From Rhodococcus sp. 06-462-5 (GTDB lineage Bacteria > Actinomycetota > Actinomycetes > Mycobacteriales > Mycobacteriaceae): a stretch of DNA of 64,000 nucleotides. The position numbers were made by a program, and so were the translations under genes. A model generated the notes under the pieces. It was not told the origin of the DNA. It saw only the letters and a program-made list of their open reading frames with translations, and did not search any database. Below, one piece after another: positions 17,913 through 26,356 of the stretch (positions within the stretch are counted from its first letter, which is position 1; every line of letters begins with the position of its first letter). The DNA lies in contig NZ_NOYD01000012.1 of the NCBI RefSeq assembly GCF_002258315.1, forward strand, positions 246,937-310,936, read 5' to 3'.

Positions 17913-18527
17913 TCAGATGCGCACCCCGTAGAGAACCAGGTTGCGCTCGTAGCTGCCCACGGCTGCGTCGAAGTCACCCGAACAGGTGATGAGCCGGATC
18001 TCGTCGGCAGGCACCGCCCCGAAGACCAGCGCGGTCGGGAACTCGGCCTTGCCGTAGTCACCGACCTCGACGATGCGGTACTCGGCTCGACCACCCGCCT
18101 CGTCCTCGACCGCGACGACATCGCCGGGTCCGAGTTCCGACAGCCGATCGAACACCGCGGGTCCGGTCGTCGAGTCGACGTGCCCGGCCAGGACCGTCGG
18201 ACTGCCGATCGCGCCGGGTCGGCCACCTCCGGTGAACCACCCGACGTCGTCGTAGTCGGTGGGCACCTGCATCTCCCCCGATGCGGTGAGACCCAAGCCG
18301 ATCAACGGCTCGTCAAGACCGATGTCCACGGCGCTCACCCGCGTCGGGGCAGGTCTGACCGAGTCCGCTGCGGGCGCAGTCGGGGCGATGCCCGACGACG
18401 GCTGCGAGGACTCGGGGGCGGCCTGCGTCGGTGACGATGGCGGCGGCGCCGGTGACGGTGGTGGCGGGGAGGAACAGCCCACCACCACCGTCGCGGCCGC
18501 CGCCGCGATCAGAACCGAATATCTCAG
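17913..18527 (-). CDS. Sortase-family (class E/F-like) lipoprotein
   Basis: A 204-residue sortase-fold protein. The catalytic triad is visible: His in LAGHVDS, Cys in LITCSGDFD and Arg in YERNLVLYG. I place the start at a CTG (18527-18525) overlapping the preceding stop as CTGA, with GAGGTGCGGAG just before it. This gives RYSVLIAAAAATVVVGC, a complete lipoprotein signal with lipobox VVGC; no ATG, GTG or TTG exists in that stretch. The alternative GTG at 18488 would remove the signal peptide. A Pro/Ser linker follows the Cys. Its neighbour is a CHRD protein with a sorting-signal-like tail, so it is a likely transpeptidase for that protein. Confidence 0.75.
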   Translation of the reverse strand: MRYSVLIAAAAATVVVGCSSPPPPSPAPPPSSPTQAAPESSQPSSGIAPTAPAADSVRPAPTRVSAVDIGLDEPLIGLGLTASGEMQVPTDYDDVGWFTGGGRPGAIGSPTVLAGHVDSTTGPAVFDRLSELGPGDVVAVEDEAGGRAEYRIVEVGDYGKAEFPTALVFGAVPADEIRLITCSGDFDAAVGSYERNLVLYGVRI

Positions 18528-19273
18528 CTCCGCACCTCGCGTCGAGCCGCGAACGTCACGCCCGCGACGACCATCGCACCCAGAGCCACCGCGCCTGCGA
18601 CGGGCAGCACCGAGCTCGACGCCGAATCGGACGCCGCGAGCGCCGACCCACCGCCACCGGTCGCAACGGACCCGACCGGGATCTGGCTGAGCTGGCCGCG
18701 CACCGCTCCCGCCGAGAAGTCGACGGTGTGGGTGTCGGCGGCGAAGGCCGCGGGATCGGCTTCGATCTGATCGAGGGTGAACCCGGTACCGCTGTCGGCG
18801 GTGGCACCGGCCGGAGTGAGGCCGGTGGTGAACGGTCCCTGCATGCAGCCGCTGCTGGTACGCGGGCCGTCGCCGATGGGGGTCGGGTTCGGGAATGCCA
18901 GACGCGGAGGACCTGCTGCGCCCGCCGCCGCCTGGTGAATGTGCGTGGCAGTCTTGGCCGGGCTCATGTAGTCGCCGGTCACGCCTTCGAGCGCGATGTC
19001 GTAGCAGATGATGTCGAGGTCGGAGTTGATGCGCAGCGTGAAAGTACCCATCGCGCCTGGCTGGCCCGGAGTGGCGACGCCCTCACCGTTGAGCACCTGG
19101 TCGGGAGTGGCCATGGCCGTGAATGCGCTGGTGAACGAATCCGGTTCGGCGACAGGGGTATCGGCACCGGCCGGGGCAGCGGCGAACAGCATCAGGGCCG
19201 CGGTACCACCGACGAGTGCTGTGGCGGTGGATCGGATCGACGTTGCCGGGCGTGGAATCGAGCGTCTGGTCAT
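18524..19273 (-). CDS. CHRD-domain surface protein
   Basis: A 249-residue exported protein: Sec signal (ALVGGTAALMLFAAAPAGA), a CHRD domain (AMGTFTLRINSDLDIICYDI, ATHIHQAAAGAAGPPRLAF, GAVRGQLSQ) and a C-terminal signal-like module, SSVLPVAGA then a hydrophobic stretch and RRE. That tail resembles an LPxTG sorting signal with T replaced by A (LPVAG). The ATG at 19273 has GGAAGG 8 nt upstream. It overlaps the sortase-like gene by 4 nt, so the two are translationally coupled and probably form a substrate-enzyme pair. The CHRD function is unknown. Confidence 0.8.
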   Translation of the reverse strand: MTRRSIPRPATSIRSTATALVGGTAALMLFAAAPAGADTPVAEPDSFTSAFTAMATPDQVLNGEGVATPGQPGAMGTFTLRINSDLDIICYDIALEGVTGDYMSPAKTATHIHQAAAGAAGPPRLAFPNPTPIGDGPRTSSGCMQGPFTTGLTPAGATADSGTGFTLDQIEADPAAFAADTHTVDFSAGAVRGQLSQIPVGSVATGGGGSALAASDSASSSVLPVAGAVALGAMVVAGVTFAARREVRS

Positions 19274-19417
19274 CTCGTGTGCCTTCCGTGGGAGTATCGG
19301 GCAGGCGAGCCCGTGCAAGGTGTACGAGCGCCGATGCCAGAATGTTCAAAGCTCGGTAAAGAAATGTTTCCCGCCCTCGACATGAACGTCCGAGGGTCCA
19401 CCGACGTATCCACTGTC

Positions 19418-19951
19418 ATGAGCATCGGGAGCGTGATCGAACTGGACTTCGACGTCGCTGCCGCGTACGACGAGCACGCGTCGGCCATGCTCGGGTTCGC
19501 CGTCAACGCTCTGCGGGACAGAACTCTGGCCGAGGATTGCGTTCAGGAGACCTTCTTTCGGGCATGGCGAGCGCGATCCCGATTCGAGCCGAGGCGCGGG
19601 TCGCTGCGAACGTGGCTGTTCGCCATCGAACGCAACGTGATCGTCGATGTTCAGCGGTCGCTGACGAGAATGCCGATGCCGGCTTCGGACCGGATCGAAG
19701 ACGTCGATCGGGGGCCGGGCGGGGTCACGCGCGACACCAGTCCCGACGTCGACGAGCGGCTCCGCATCATCGCCGCGCTTGCTCTGCTCTCTCCCGAGCA
19801 TCGGCAGGTCGTGGTCGCAGTGCACCTGGGCGGCAGCACCTACGCGGAACTGTCGGAATCGACCGGGGTTGCCGTACGAACACTGCGCACCCGCACCTTC
19901 TACGCACTGCGGGCACTACGAGAGCACCTCGACGGAAAGGAGGAAACATGA
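19418..19951 (+). CDS. ECF-family RNA polymerase sigma factor
   Basis: About 177 residues. Region 2 (AAAYDEHASAMLGFAVNALR, LAEDCVQETFFRAWRARSRF) and region 4 (LSPEHRQVVVAVHLGGSTYA, VRTLRTRTFYALRALREHL) are both intact, the layout of an extracytoplasmic-function sigma factor. The start is uncertain: ATG at 19418 or at 19382, neither with a clear ribosome site. The stop overlaps the anti-sigma start (ATGA). It is divergent from the CHRD/sortase pair, an obvious regulon candidate. Confidence 0.88.
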   Translation: MSIGSVIELDFDVAAAYDEHASAMLGFAVNALRDRTLAEDCVQETFFRAWRARSRFEPRRGSLRTWLFAIERNVIVDVQRSLTRMPMPASDRIEDVDRGPGGVTRDTSPDVDERLRIIAALALLSPEHRQVVVAVHLGGSTYAELSESTGVAVRTLRTRTFYALRALREHLDGKEET

Positions 19952-20673
19952 GCGCATCACCCGATCGCCGAGCCGAATTGATCGCCGCTGCCGTCGGCGA
20001 CGACCTCGACGACGCCGAAGCCTCCGAACTGCGCGAGCTCGCCGCGGCGGACCCCACGATCGACACCGAAATCGCCGAACTGCGCGCGATGACGGACATC
20101 CTTGGCCACCACGGACCGAGCGAGCCCTGGCTCGAACCTGCGACGCCACCCGACCTGCGCGAACGAATCCTCGTCGCGACGGGACACTCCCCGCGACAGC
20201 GGTCCGGATCGCAGCGATTCGGAATGCAGCGCAGGTCAGCAGGTCTGGCCGCTGCGGCCGCAATCGTGGGGGTGGTGGTCGGCAGTGGGGTCGTGCTCGG
20301 GGTCGACGCCTACCGCGAGCCCGCGAATCCACCCACCGCGATCACCGGTCCACCCGGAACCCTCGGCGCATACGAGGAAATCGCGTTCACCACGACTGCG
20401 CCGAGCGTCGACATAGAAGGAGGTCTGGTCGCCCACACCTGGGGCACCGAGACCGTCCTGGAGATGGACGGCATCTCCGATCGTGGGCCCTACGAGGTGG
20501 TTCTCGTCGACCGGACGGGTGTCGAACGCCCGTCCGGCACGTTCCTCGGTAGCGACATCACCATCGAGTGCCGCATGAACGCCGCGGTACTGCGCCAGGA
20601 CGTGACCGACATCGAGATCCGCACATCCGGCGGCGCCGTCCTGGCGCGCGCTCAGCTGCCGACGGCCTCGTAG
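19948..20673 (+). CDS. Anti-sigma factor, RskA-like
   Basis: A 241-residue single-span protein. The N-terminal ~80 residues are an anti-sigma domain (ELIAAAVGDDLDDAEASELR, ELAAADPTIDTEIAELRAM). One membrane helix follows (AGLAAAAAIVGVVVGSGVVLG), then an extracytoplasmic domain in the style of RskA (GPYEVVLVDRTG, GTFLGSDITI). AAAGGAGG precedes the ATG by 4 nt, and the start overlaps the sigma gene. It would hold the sigma factor at the membrane until proteolysis. Its end overlaps the convergent MMPL gene by 22 bp. Confidence 0.85.
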   Translation: MSASPDRRAELIAAAVGDDLDDAEASELRELAAADPTIDTEIAELRAMTDILGHHGPSEPWLEPATPPDLRERILVATGHSPRQRSGSQRFGMQRRSAGLAAAAAIVGVVVGSGVVLGVDAYREPANPPTAITGPPGTLGAYEEIAFTTTAPSVDIEGGLVAHTWGTETVLEMDGISDRGPYEVVLVDRTGVERPSGTFLGSDITIECRMNAAVLRQDVTDIEIRTSGGAVLARAQLPTAS

Positions 20674-22889
20674 CGTCCGGAGTCGGCTCGGCTGCGGTTC
20701 GAGCCGGGCCACCAGTTGCGCTCACCGAAGAGCTTCATCATCGCGGGCACCATCATCATGCGCACCAGCACCGCGTCGAACAGCACGGCAATGGCGAGAG
20801 CGAAGCCGAACTGTTTGAGCTCGAGCACATCGGCGGTGAGGAAGCTGGCGAACACGGCGATCATGATCGCGGCGGCGGCCGTGATCGGCCTGGCGGTGTG
20901 CTCGATGCCGTCGACGACGGCCACGTCGTTGCTCGCTCCCCGCACGAACACCTCACGCATGCGGCCGATGAGGAACACCTCGTAGTCCATCGACAGGCCG
21001 AAGACCACGGCGAACACCGTCACCGGTAGATACACCTGGATGTAGCCAGGGCTCTCGAAGCCGAGAAGGCTCGAACCCCAACCCCATTGGAAGACGGCGA
21101 CGGTCGCACCCAACGCCGCGCCGGTGACCAGCAGGTTCATGGCCACGGCCTTGAGCGGAATCACCACGCTGCGGAAGACGACGGCCAGGTAGAAGAGCGA
21201 GAAGGCCAGCACCGCGGCGACGACCCAGGCGAACTTGCCCGAGATCTCGTCGGAGGCGTCGACCACCAATGCGGTGGTGCCACCGACGGAGACGTTCGTG
21301 CCGTCCCGGTCACCTGCGGCGACCGCCTGCTCACGCAGGGATCCGACGAGATCGGAAGCCTCCGTCGAGTCGATCGGCACCGACGGAACGACGATCAGCA
21401 ACGACCGCCCGCCCTCCGGCTGAGCCAACGCGTAGGCGACGCGATCGTCGCCGCGCACGGAGTCGGCGAACGCGTTGACGGTGGCCATCTGTTGCGGTCC
21501 CAACGGACTGTCGTCCTCGCCGGTGAACACGATGGTGATCGGTGAGATGGTGCCGGGCGCGAATTTCTCGGTCAGGACCGTGTTGGCCCGTCCGGACGGT
21601 TCCGCGCTGAGCGCTTCGGCGCCGAGGTCGACGCCGTACGAGATGGAACCGATGGGAATCAGGCAGACGACAAGGACCGCGGCCGACGCCGCCGTGTACC
21701 GCCACGGGCGTTCGATGACGTGCTGCGCCCACCGCGACCACCACGTGGGCACGGCGGCGTCGTGCTCGTCGACCGACGGAGGTTGGAATCGGCGCGGCAG
21801 AGACCAGGCCCCGATGCGCGTTCCCAATACCGCAAGAATCGCCGGCAGCAAGGTCCACGCGACCACGACGACGGTGGCAATGGTGAGCGCGACGACCAAC
21901 GAGATGCTCTGTACCGCGGGAACGTCGACGATTGCGAGGGCACCGAGTGCGATCAACACGACCAGACCCGAAATGACGATGGTGTGCCCGGCGGTGCCCA
22001 TGGCAGCCCCGACGGCGCGCTCCGTCCGGTCCGGATCGTCCGAGGGTGTCCGCCCTATCTCCTCCCGGAATCGACTGACGATGAAGAGCGCGTAGTCGAT
22101 TCCCAGACCCAGACCGAACATCGCGGCCACGGTGGTGACGAGGACGTCGAACGTCATCACGTTGGACAACAGCGCGAACATCCCGAACGCCGCCAGCACG
22201 CCGATGCCGGTGGAGACCAACGGCACGATGCCTGCGACCACCGACCCGAGCGCCAGAATCAGGACCACGAACGCGATGGGAAGACCGATGCTCTCCGCCC
22301 GCACCGCGTCCTCGGATTCGACACGGGTGAGATCGACCGTCATCGGGGAATACCCCGTCACCGCGACCTCGACGCCGTTGCCGGAGGCCGAGCCGATCAT
22401 CTCCTGCACGCGTTCGGCAACTGCGATCCGATCGCTGGCCTCTCCGCCGATACCGACGAACGCGAGCGCAGACGTGCCGTCCTCGGAGATCGTCGGGACG
22501 AAGCCTGCGGTCTCGTAGGGGTCGACGACCCGCAGCACGTCCGGGGACTGCCGGAGCTGACCGACGACCTCCCCCACTCGCTCGCGGAACGCCGGGTCCG
22601 AGGTGTTCACCGATTCGGAGGTGAACGTGACGACGAGTTGTTCGGAGCCGAACGACTCGAAGTGACGCTCGATCAGATCATCGGCCCGGCTCGATTCGGT
22701 GCCCGGCACCGAGAAGTTGGCTCCGACCAGCGAATTCTGCAGCGCCGGGTACAGAACCGCCGATCCCACCGCCAGCAGAGTCCAGATCGCCAGCACCACC
22801 CAGCGCCGACGGGCGACGAGTCGACCCCACCGGTCGCCGATGTTTCCCCTGCTCACCTGCGGGTCGATTCGCGAGATCGTCTCGGTCAT
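20652..22889 (-). CDS. MMPL/RND-family lipid transporter
   Basis: A 745-residue transporter of the MmpL class. It has a first helix near RRRWVVLAIWTLLAVGSAVL, a periplasmic loop, a block of helices with GLGLGIDYALFIVSRFREEI, a second loop, and a second block with VFGLSMDYEVFLIGRMREVF. The two DY motifs are the proton-relay positions of the family. The ATG follows the stop of the acyltransferase gene with no gap. As the last gene of a five-gene lipid operon it probably exports the product made by the upstream enzymes. Confidence 0.9.
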   Translation of the reverse strand: MTETISRIDPQVSRGNIGDRWGRLVARRRWVVLAIWTLLAVGSAVLYPALQNSLVGANFSVPGTESSRADDLIERHFESFGSEQLVVTFTSESVNTSDPAFRERVGEVVGQLRQSPDVLRVVDPYETAGFVPTISEDGTSALAFVGIGGEASDRIAVAERVQEMIGSASGNGVEVAVTGYSPMTVDLTRVESEDAVRAESIGLPIAFVVLILALGSVVAGIVPLVSTGIGVLAAFGMFALLSNVMTFDVLVTTVAAMFGLGLGIDYALFIVSRFREEIGRTPSDDPDRTERAVGAAMGTAGHTIVISGLVVLIALGALAIVDVPAVQSISLVVALTIATVVVVAWTLLPAILAVLGTRIGAWSLPRRFQPPSVDEHDAAVPTWWSRWAQHVIERPWRYTAASAAVLVVCLIPIGSISYGVDLGAEALSAEPSGRANTVLTEKFAPGTISPITIVFTGEDDSPLGPQQMATVNAFADSVRGDDRVAYALAQPEGGRSLLIVVPSVPIDSTEASDLVGSLREQAVAAGDRDGTNVSVGGTTALVVDASDEISGKFAWVVAAVLAFSLFYLAVVFRSVVIPLKAVAMNLLVTGAALGATVAVFQWGWGSSLLGFESPGYIQVYLPVTVFAVVFGLSMDYEVFLIGRMREVFVRGASNDVAVVDGIEHTARPITAAAAIMIAVFASFLTADVLELKQFGFALAIAVLFDAVLVRMMMVPAMMKLFGERNWWPGSNRSRADSGRYEAVGS

Positions 22890-24044
22890 CTACGTCAACT
22901 CCCGGCTGAAGATGCGGTACGTGCGATGCGGAGCGAGTTTCGTCCGGGACAGGACCGAGCCCTTCATCCACGGACTGTCGTCGAGCACGGGAGCCGCTTC
23001 CACACGGGTGAACCCGAGGTCGCGCATGCGCACCGACATCTCCATGATCAGCAGGGAGGACACGGCTCGATCCGGGCAATCGGGGTCGACGAACAGCATG
23101 TCCACCCGCACGCCGTCGATGACCTCCGTGCGACCCGGACGCTTGACGTGCCACAGCGTCACCAGGTCTCGCGCCCAGCGAGACTTCAGGTGCGACGCCT
23201 TCGCGGCGGCCTGATTGACGTCCGGGATTCCCATCAGGAAGCCGACGGGCTTGCCGTCGAGTTCGGCCAGCAGGGTGAGCCTGCGGTCGATGACCGGAAG
23301 CATCATCTTCAGCAACTCGAACAGCTCCGTGTAGGACAGCGGCGAAAAGCCCCAGAAGTTCACGAACGTCTTGTTGTAGAGGTCCCGCACGATGCGCGCG
23401 TCGCGCCGCAGCGTCCGGTACTTCATCGACCGGAACGTCACCTCGGATCGCGCCTTGATCTTCTCGAAGATCTGCATGTGCCGCGCGTATTTAGGGTCGT
23501 TGTAGATGATGCACGGATCGTCGAAGAGGTAGCTGTAGAAGTCCTTGACCGCCATCAGACCCCACTTCTCGAAGTGGGCCGCGTAGTAGAGCGGATTGTG
23601 CGGCATCCCCACCAGGGGCAGTGCCGGGATCTCGTCGACGACGACGCCTGCGCTGTAGAACATCGACGGCCCGAACGGCCCCGATATGGTCGCGAGCCCG
23701 CGGGCCGAAAGCCATTGTGCCGCAGCGTCGAGCAACGCCTTCGCGACGTCGTGATCGTCGACGGCCTCGTAGAAGCCGAAGAAGCCGATCGACTCCCCCG
23801 TGTACTCGGTGAACGACAGGTCGTGGATGGCCACGACGCGACCGACGGCAATTCCGTTCTCGCGCGCCAGGAATGCTTTCGTGATGCGGGTGGCCGCGAC
23901 CGAGGACGGCGGTGCGATGAGCACTCGACGCAGGTCCATCGACTCGTCGGGAAGACGGTACGGATCGCCCTGGTAGACCAGGTCCGAGACGGCCTCGAAC
24001 TCGCGCCAGCCTGCTTTGCCGTCGACCTCTTCGATCGTGATCAT
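22890..24044 (-). CDS. GNAT-like acyltransferase (YghO-like)
   Basis: A 384-residue protein. The fold is suggested by SAARGLATISGPFGPSMFYS-type sequence, the FEKWGLMAVKDFYSYLF segment and a C-terminal GNAT-like half (DGKPVGFLMGIPDVNQAAAK, VDMLFVDPDCPDRAVSSLLI). It resembles proteins of the YghO type annotated as GNAT N-acyltransferases; no substrate is established. The ATG at 24044 overlaps the decarboxylase stop as ATGA. Context suggests it acylates the amine product of the neighbouring decarboxylase. Confidence 0.65.
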   Translation of the reverse strand: MITIEEVDGKAGWREFEAVSDLVYQGDPYRLPDESMDLRRVLIAPPSSVAATRITKAFLARENGIAVGRVVAIHDLSFTEYTGESIGFFGFYEAVDDHDVAKALLDAAAQWLSARGLATISGPFGPSMFYSAGVVVDEIPALPLVGMPHNPLYYAAHFEKWGLMAVKDFYSYLFDDPCIIYNDPKYARHMQIFEKIKARSEVTFRSMKYRTLRRDARIVRDLYNKTFVNFWGFSPLSYTELFELLKMMLPVIDRRLTLLAELDGKPVGFLMGIPDVNQAAAKASHLKSRWARDLVTLWHVKRPGRTEVIDGVRVDMLFVDPDCPDRAVSSLLIMEMSVRMRDLGFTRVEAAPVLDDSPWMKGSVLSRTKLAPHRTYRIFSRELT

Positions 24045-24781
24045 CGTTCCTCTTCGCTCCGTTGACTGCCGTCGACGAGGATCGGTGAACGGGCCACCGT
24101 CGTCTCCCCGGCGAACACGTAATTGCCTGGCCGGACGGTGATTTCGTCGACGAGTGCGTCCGGCACGAACACGTCGCACTGAGAACCGAAGCGGATCATC
24201 CCGTACTGCTGGCCGCGTTCGACGGTGTCACCGACGGCCACGTGCGCGACGATGCGGTCGACCCAGAGATCGGCGATCTGCGTCACCGTCACCACGGCAC
24301 CGGACTCGTGCTCGATCGAGATGGTGAGCCTCTCGTTGGTGAGCAGGTAGTCGCAGCCCTCGTCGTAGGGAGTGCGTCGGGTCAACAGATTCGCGCCGAC
24401 CCTGGCCATCGACTTGTTGAACGGTGCCGCGGACCGGTGGCGACGCATGCCGACGGTGCCCGACACCGGAATTCGATTGCGGTGCACCGAGTATTCGGAC
24501 ATGTAGATCCCGATGAGGTAACCGCTGTCGGTCGAGCCGACTCCTGCGATCTCGTCGAGAACGATCGTCCGCCCCTTCTTGACGGCGAACGCGGTACTGC
24601 CCGCCTCCACTCGCTTGACGTACGTGACGAACCCGTCGGCCGGGGCGAGTACCGCCCGCGGATCGGCCGGTGGTTCGCGGTGCGGATCGCGGAAGAAGAA
24701 CCGGGTCCGCCAGTACACGAACAACGCGAACAGAGCTGTTGGCACCGCGCCGAGGCCGACTGCCCACCGAACCCAGGACAT
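24041..24781 (-). CDS. Phosphatidylserine decarboxylase-like enzyme
   Basis: A 246-residue protein. It has an N-terminal membrane segment (VGLGAVPTALFALFVYW) and decarboxylase motifs: FFRDPHREP, LAPADGFV, YMSEYSVHRNRIPVSG, and near the C-terminus MIRFGSQCDVFVP. The Gly-Ser of FGSQ is at the self-cleavage site that makes the pyruvoyl group (LGST in many bacterial enzymes). It presumably decarboxylates phosphatidylserine or a related lipid. The ATG at 24781 shares one base with the preceding stop. No phosphatidylserine synthase is seen in the window. Confidence 0.8.
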   Translation of the reverse strand: MSWVRWAVGLGAVPTALFALFVYWRTRFFFRDPHREPPADPRAVLAPADGFVTYVKRVEAGSTAFAVKKGRTIVLDEIAGVGSTDSGYLIGIYMSEYSVHRNRIPVSGTVGMRRHRSAAPFNKSMARVGANLLTRRTPYDEGCDYLLTNERLTISIEHESGAVVTVTQIADLWVDRIVAHVAVGDTVERGQQYGMIRFGSQCDVFVPDALVDEITVRPGNYVFAGETTVARSPILVDGSQRSEEER

Positions 24782-24978
24782 CAGCTGTGCCGCTGTTCGT
24801 CGACGCTCTCCGACCAGGTCACGAAGGCATCGGCCGCCCGGATCCGCACCGAGCCGGGCAGCACCCCGATCAGCCCGCACACCACGTAGAAGCCGAGCGA
24901 GAGAACGCCGTTGGTCACCTCACGGCCGATGGGTACGTCCCGCAGGCGCACCGAGGTGGGCTCGAATCCGTCCGTCAC
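24781..24978 (-). CDS. Small single-span membrane protein
   Basis: A 65-residue protein with one hydrophobic segment (GVLSLGFYVVCGLIGVLPGS), a soluble N-terminus rich in charged residues and an acidic tail (WSESVDEQRHS). The GTG start lies 1 nt after the stop of the reductase-like gene, and its own stop overlaps the decarboxylase start, so it is clearly part of the operon. No family is recognised. It may be an adaptor for the membrane enzymes. Confidence 0.7.
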   Translation of the reverse strand: MTDGFEPTSVRLRDVPIGREVTNGVLSLGFYVVCGLIGVLPGSVRIRAADAFVTWSESVDEQRHS

Positions 24979-24979
24979 G

Positions 24980-26218
24980 TCAGTTGACGGCGGCGGGCGT
25001 GAGCGTCTTGAGCTGTGCTTTCTCGAAGTAGAGCTCGAAGAGTCGGCGGTGATCGCACCAGGAGATGTCGTGGTCGACGGGCAGGATCGCCTCGGGCTTG
25101 TGCACCAGGCGCATGAGCTTGTCGATGTTGTCGGCCAGCATCGTCTCGGCGAATCGAGGAGAGATGCGTGCGCTGACGCGCTCCTTGAACTCCTCCCAGC
25201 TCACCAGATCGAGTCCGAGGAGGTCGGCGTAGAGATCGTGACCGTAACCGGTGGGATTGCTCGGCAGTAGCCTCGTCAGAGGATGACTGCGCAGCGAGTT
25301 GCTCGCCATGACGTCGCACATCACGTCGACGGGAACGTAGTTCATTCCCGGGCCGTCCCAGATGGCACCGGCAGCGATCGCCAGTTCGATGATGCGCCAG
25401 AAGCTGTAGACCCGCCCCGGATCGCGACCGAGTTCGGTGCTGCCGAGGATGTAGGGAGCCTCGCACAGGGTGACCGAGTAGGTGTCCGACATCGACAGCC
25501 ATCCGAGCAGCGTTGCGTTGACCCACTTCATCTGCGCGTATCCGGAGTACCACCAGGAATCGGGACGACGGAAGTCCTCGGGCTTCTGGTACAGGTGGGC
25601 ACCGATACTGCCCACGTACGTCAGATGCTTGCGGGTGGAGGTGATGCTGAATTCGAGGATGCGCAGCACGCTGACGAACCAGTCGTCGCGCAGGTCGGCG
25701 TAGCTCTCGGTGTAATCGGTCGAACTGGCGCAGTTGAAGATCTGCCCCACTCCGGCAGCCAGGTCGTAGTAGGCGGCCTTGTCGAGACCGAACCGGAACT
25801 TCGTCGGAGTGCCCTCGACGATGCGGATCTTGTCGGCATCCACCGCGATCTCGTACTGATCGAACGTGCGCTGCAGACGCTCGAAAGCCGTTTCCTCCTC
25901 GGTGGGACGAACCATCGCGTACACGACCTCGACGGCGGAATCACGAGTCAGACGGCCGATCAGGTGAGCACCGAGAAAGCCGTTGGCCCCGAACACGAGC
26001 GCGGTGTCGGTGCGCGGCGCTGCCATGTCCGCCAAGCGGCGGCGAGTCTCCTCGTCGATGAACGGACGCAGAGCCGTCGGATCACCGTTGCTCAGTGCGA
26101 CGACGTCGGCGTACTTCCCGGCAAAGCGAAGCCCCGGGCATTCGCTGGTGATCAGTGCATCTGCGTGCGGCCAGATCGGACGCAACGATCCGTCTCCGAA
26201 CAGTGCTTCTACGTGCAT
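24980..26218 (-). CDS. NAD(P)-binding thioester-reductase-like protein
   Basis: A 412-residue extended SDR. The nucleotide loop is TALVFGANGFLGAHLIGRL at about residues 80-98; TYVGSIGAHL and YSGYAQMKW supply the Tyr-x-x-x-Lys pair. This fits thioester-reductase or fatty acyl-CoA reductase families. About 70 residues precede the Rossmann fold. The ATG at 26218 has GGGGAG 6 nt upstream. It leads the operon that continues with the small protein, decarboxylase, acyltransferase and MMPL transporter. Reduction of an acyl thioester to an aldehyde or alcohol is inferred. Confidence 0.75.
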   Translation of the reverse strand: MHVEALFGDGSLRPIWPHADALITSECPGLRFAGKYADVVALSNGDPTALRPFIDEETRRRLADMAAPRTDTALVFGANGFLGAHLIGRLTRDSAVEVVYAMVRPTEEETAFERLQRTFDQYEIAVDADKIRIVEGTPTKFRFGLDKAAYYDLAAGVGQIFNCASSTDYTESYADLRDDWFVSVLRILEFSITSTRKHLTYVGSIGAHLYQKPEDFRRPDSWWYSGYAQMKWVNATLLGWLSMSDTYSVTLCEAPYILGSTELGRDPGRVYSFWRIIELAIAAGAIWDGPGMNYVPVDVMCDVMASNSLRSHPLTRLLPSNPTGYGHDLYADLLGLDLVSWEEFKERVSARISPRFAETMLADNIDKLMRLVHKPEAILPVDHDISWCDHRRLFELYFEKAQLKTLTPAAVN

Positions 26219-26312
26219 TCGCGCTCCCCTGCAACGGTCGGTGTCCCACATCACTCGGACGGGCAGACGTTAGCAATGACGCGGGCCCATAAACGGTCGA
26301 CCACAAAAGTCT

Positions 26313-26356
26313 GGGAACCCCCACAGCGCCGCTCAACCGGCGTTGAGAGTGTTCCC
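26313..26356. promoter_or_regulatory. Nested inverted repeats between divergent genes
   Basis: GGGAAC (26313-26318) and GTTCCC (26351-26356) enclose a second repeat, CTCAAC (26332-26337) and GTTGAG (26342-26347). The structure is midway between the lipid operon (minus) and the CocE-like gene (plus), the only intergenic space that can hold both promoters. A shared operator is plausible. Confidence 0.5.

Noticed and set aside
18431..19417. A long N-terminal extension of the ECF sigma factor
   Set aside because: It overlaps the complete CHRD gene on the other strand and lacks sigma-factor homology before about 19430.
21720..24065. A 781-codon plus-strand frame
   Set aside because: Antisense to the MMPL and GNAT-like genes; composition is that of a high-GC shadow frame.
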